Positions 62,801-64,000 of a stretch of 64,000 bases of DNA are shown one piece after another (positions within the stretch are counted from its first letter, which is position 1; every line of letters starts with the position of its first letter). This stretch comes from Apricaphanius iberus. Lineage: Eukaryota > Chordata > Actinopteri > Cyprinodontiformes > Aphaniidae. Below the pieces are notes generated by a model that ran no database searches, had not been told where the DNA came from, and worked only from the letters and a program-made list of their open reading frames with translations. The position numbers were made by a program, and so were the translations under genes. Where the stretch lies: positions 372,001 to 436,000 of the forward strand of contig JAPXFQ010001151.1 of assembly GCA_028564705.1 (NCBI GenBank). The letters run 5' to 3'.

Positions 62801-63615
62801 CAGGTTAGCTGGGGAGGCCGAAAGGTGGCCGTCCGCTCTGATACAGAGGCCGTTGAGCAGAGTTAATGAGATAGCACAGAAACGGGCCTGAAGAATTGAT
62901 TTTCTACCATGAATCAAGCATTGAACACAGCTCAGGTGACCTGGTTGATGTTCCGCATCACTGGAGAAATATTGAGTTTGAAAAGATGACGGTTTGGTTT
63001 GAAGTTTATGTATTCATATGTGTGAAGATATGACCAAAAATGGCCAGAGGCTCTTGCCATCATCTCCTTTCTCCAGGATATGAAAATGAACCACATATTA
63101 CATTAAAGCTAATGTAATCTGTGAGGCACCATCAGTCACATGAAGTTTCTCCACACATTTCTGACTGATTTCAACATTTTCAAGGCAAAATGCAACTTTT
63201 TTATGGAACTTATGGTGAGGAGTTTAGCTCTGCTTCCTGCAGATCTTTAGGTTCTGTTTGAGTCTTCCAGATTTGAGCTTATCCTTGAATCTGAGTCAGA
63301 GCCAGCTCTAGCAATGTTATTCAAGTTTTATTACAAGAGTAAACCTAATAAAATATTAATTGTCTGTGCTCTCTGTGTAAAATATATTTACCATCAAATG
63401 TATTTTTGTTCACAGTTTTAGTTAAGTTTGTTAGATTTTCATAATTGATACCATTGCCTTTCAAAGTTAAATTTGGCAATACAAATTAAATCCATCTGGA
63501 AGGAATTTACAGTTCAGGTTTAGAGATTTTTGAAGCTGTTTGGACGCACTTTCCCCCTGAGATAGAGGAAGACAGATGGGAAATGCAAAAGGATGACACA
63601 TTCAAAGCCGTTCTA
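59891..63615. other. Intron or upstream sequence, nothing recognised
   Basis: No exon of brsk2 and no named repeat found. Open frames of 60-126 codons (for example +61,700-62,080) show no motif. 62,790-62,960 is a unique, less AT-rich island. Confidence 0.45.
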
Positions 63616-63868
63616 ACCCTAACACTACAAGCTAACTTTACAATCTAACACTAAAAGCTAATTCTACAATTTAACACAAAGCTGACTTTACAATCTAACA
63701 TTACGAGCTGATTCTAAAATCTAACACTACAAGCTAACCTTACAATCTAAAATTACGATCTACTACAAGCTAACTTTTCAATATAACACTATGAGCTAAT
63801 TCTACAATCTAACGCCACAAGCTGAATTTACAATCTAACACTACGAGCTGATTCTAAAGTCTAACACC
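63616..63868 (+). repeat. Second GCTAACACTACAA-like tandem array
   Basis: Units such as CTAACACTACAAGCTAAC, TTTACAATCTAACACTA and CGAGCTGATTCTA alternate at about 18 bp spacing. It has the same orientation as 56,971-57,358. Confidence 0.88.
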
Positions 63869-64000
63869 AGGGCTGCCACCTCACATGCAATGACCGTGAG
63901 GCTCATGCATTTGACTGTCTTCACACGCTCTTACGCCAGCATCCATTTTCTCACGCTGAAGAAATAATGTCACCATACATGTAATCCCCTTGAAAAGAGA
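63869..64000 (+). repeat. Array-associated tail, second copy (cut by window end)
   Basis: GGCTGCCACCTCACATGCAA, TGACCGTGAGGCTCATGCAT, TTCACACGCTCTTACGCC and TTTTCTCACGCTGAAGAAAT align with 57,362-57,480. The element continues past the window. Confidence 0.7.

Noticed and set aside
48959..64000. Search for the upstream brsk2 exon with the GKGQTG ATP loop
   Set aside because: No matching minus-strand sequence was seen; it should lie beyond the window.

Overview
This window is a stretch of a teleost fish genome. Six short exons on the minus strand, spread from 48,958 down to 6,020 and all bounded by GT-AG splice sites, join in phase into about 181 residues from the middle of a BRSK/SAD-type serine/threonine kinase domain. 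Paralogue-diagnostic residues point to brsk2. The ATP-loop exon should lie above 64,000, and the rest of the C-lobe, the UBA and the C-terminal regions below 1, so I read the whole window as intron plus exons of one very large gene. The fish origin follows from the repeats: Tc1 elements with IR/DR ends, L2/Maui, Rex1-like and Rex3-like LINEs, and a Tx1-like L1. A percomorph or cyprinodontiform fish is a guess.

Layout: 1-3,600 holds three Tc1/mariner relics, two of them abutting. 3,650-3,905 is an isolated CpG-dense patch. 4,143-5,820 holds LINE 3' fragments and a palindromic Tc1-type MITE. brsk2 exons lie at 6,020-6,088 and 6,414-6,447. An inverted L2 3' end is at 8,037-9,110. From 10,080 to 20,225 there is a three-level nest: an L2 LINE split by an about 8.1 kb L1/Tx1-like LINE with a 14-bp target duplication and poly(A), whose ORF1 is itself split by a 576-bp solo LTR with a 4-bp duplication. 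A 45-bp minisatellite follows at 20,240-20,705. brsk2 exons are at 22,253-22,369 and 23,909-24,049, with a hAT-like MITE between them. A nearly full-length Rex1/CR1/L2-group LINE occupies 27,150-30,350. The next brsk2 exon is 31,050-31,135. A hAT-like MITE inside a trinucleotide microsatellite is at 32,330-32,814, and a Rex3/RTE-like LINE with a 13-bp target duplication is at 33,832-36,466. A hAT element (39,928-41,500) is inserted in a LINE tail and itself carries an L2 tail. A PIF/Harbinger relic is near 43,000, and a 5'-truncated Rex1-like LINE with a (TCTA)n tail at 46,845-48,210. The most 5' brsk2 exon in the window is 48,864-48,958. Beyond it lie an AC-rich degenerate tract, a TIR element containing an L2 fragment (51,111-53,328), hAT remnants, and two copies of an array-plus-tail repeat (about 57,000 and 63,600).

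The only gene with a cellular role seen here is brsk2. In the family this is an LKB1-activated kinase of neurons that controls polarity and presynaptic function. Everything else recognisable is mobile-element sequence, mostly decayed. Several non-repetitive islands with homeodomain-like TAATTA cores are candidate intronic enhancers, but conservation cannot be tested here. I found no operon, CRISPR, rRNA or tRNA. The most informative structures are the dated nests of insertions and a few tandem repeats with unusual internal symmetry.
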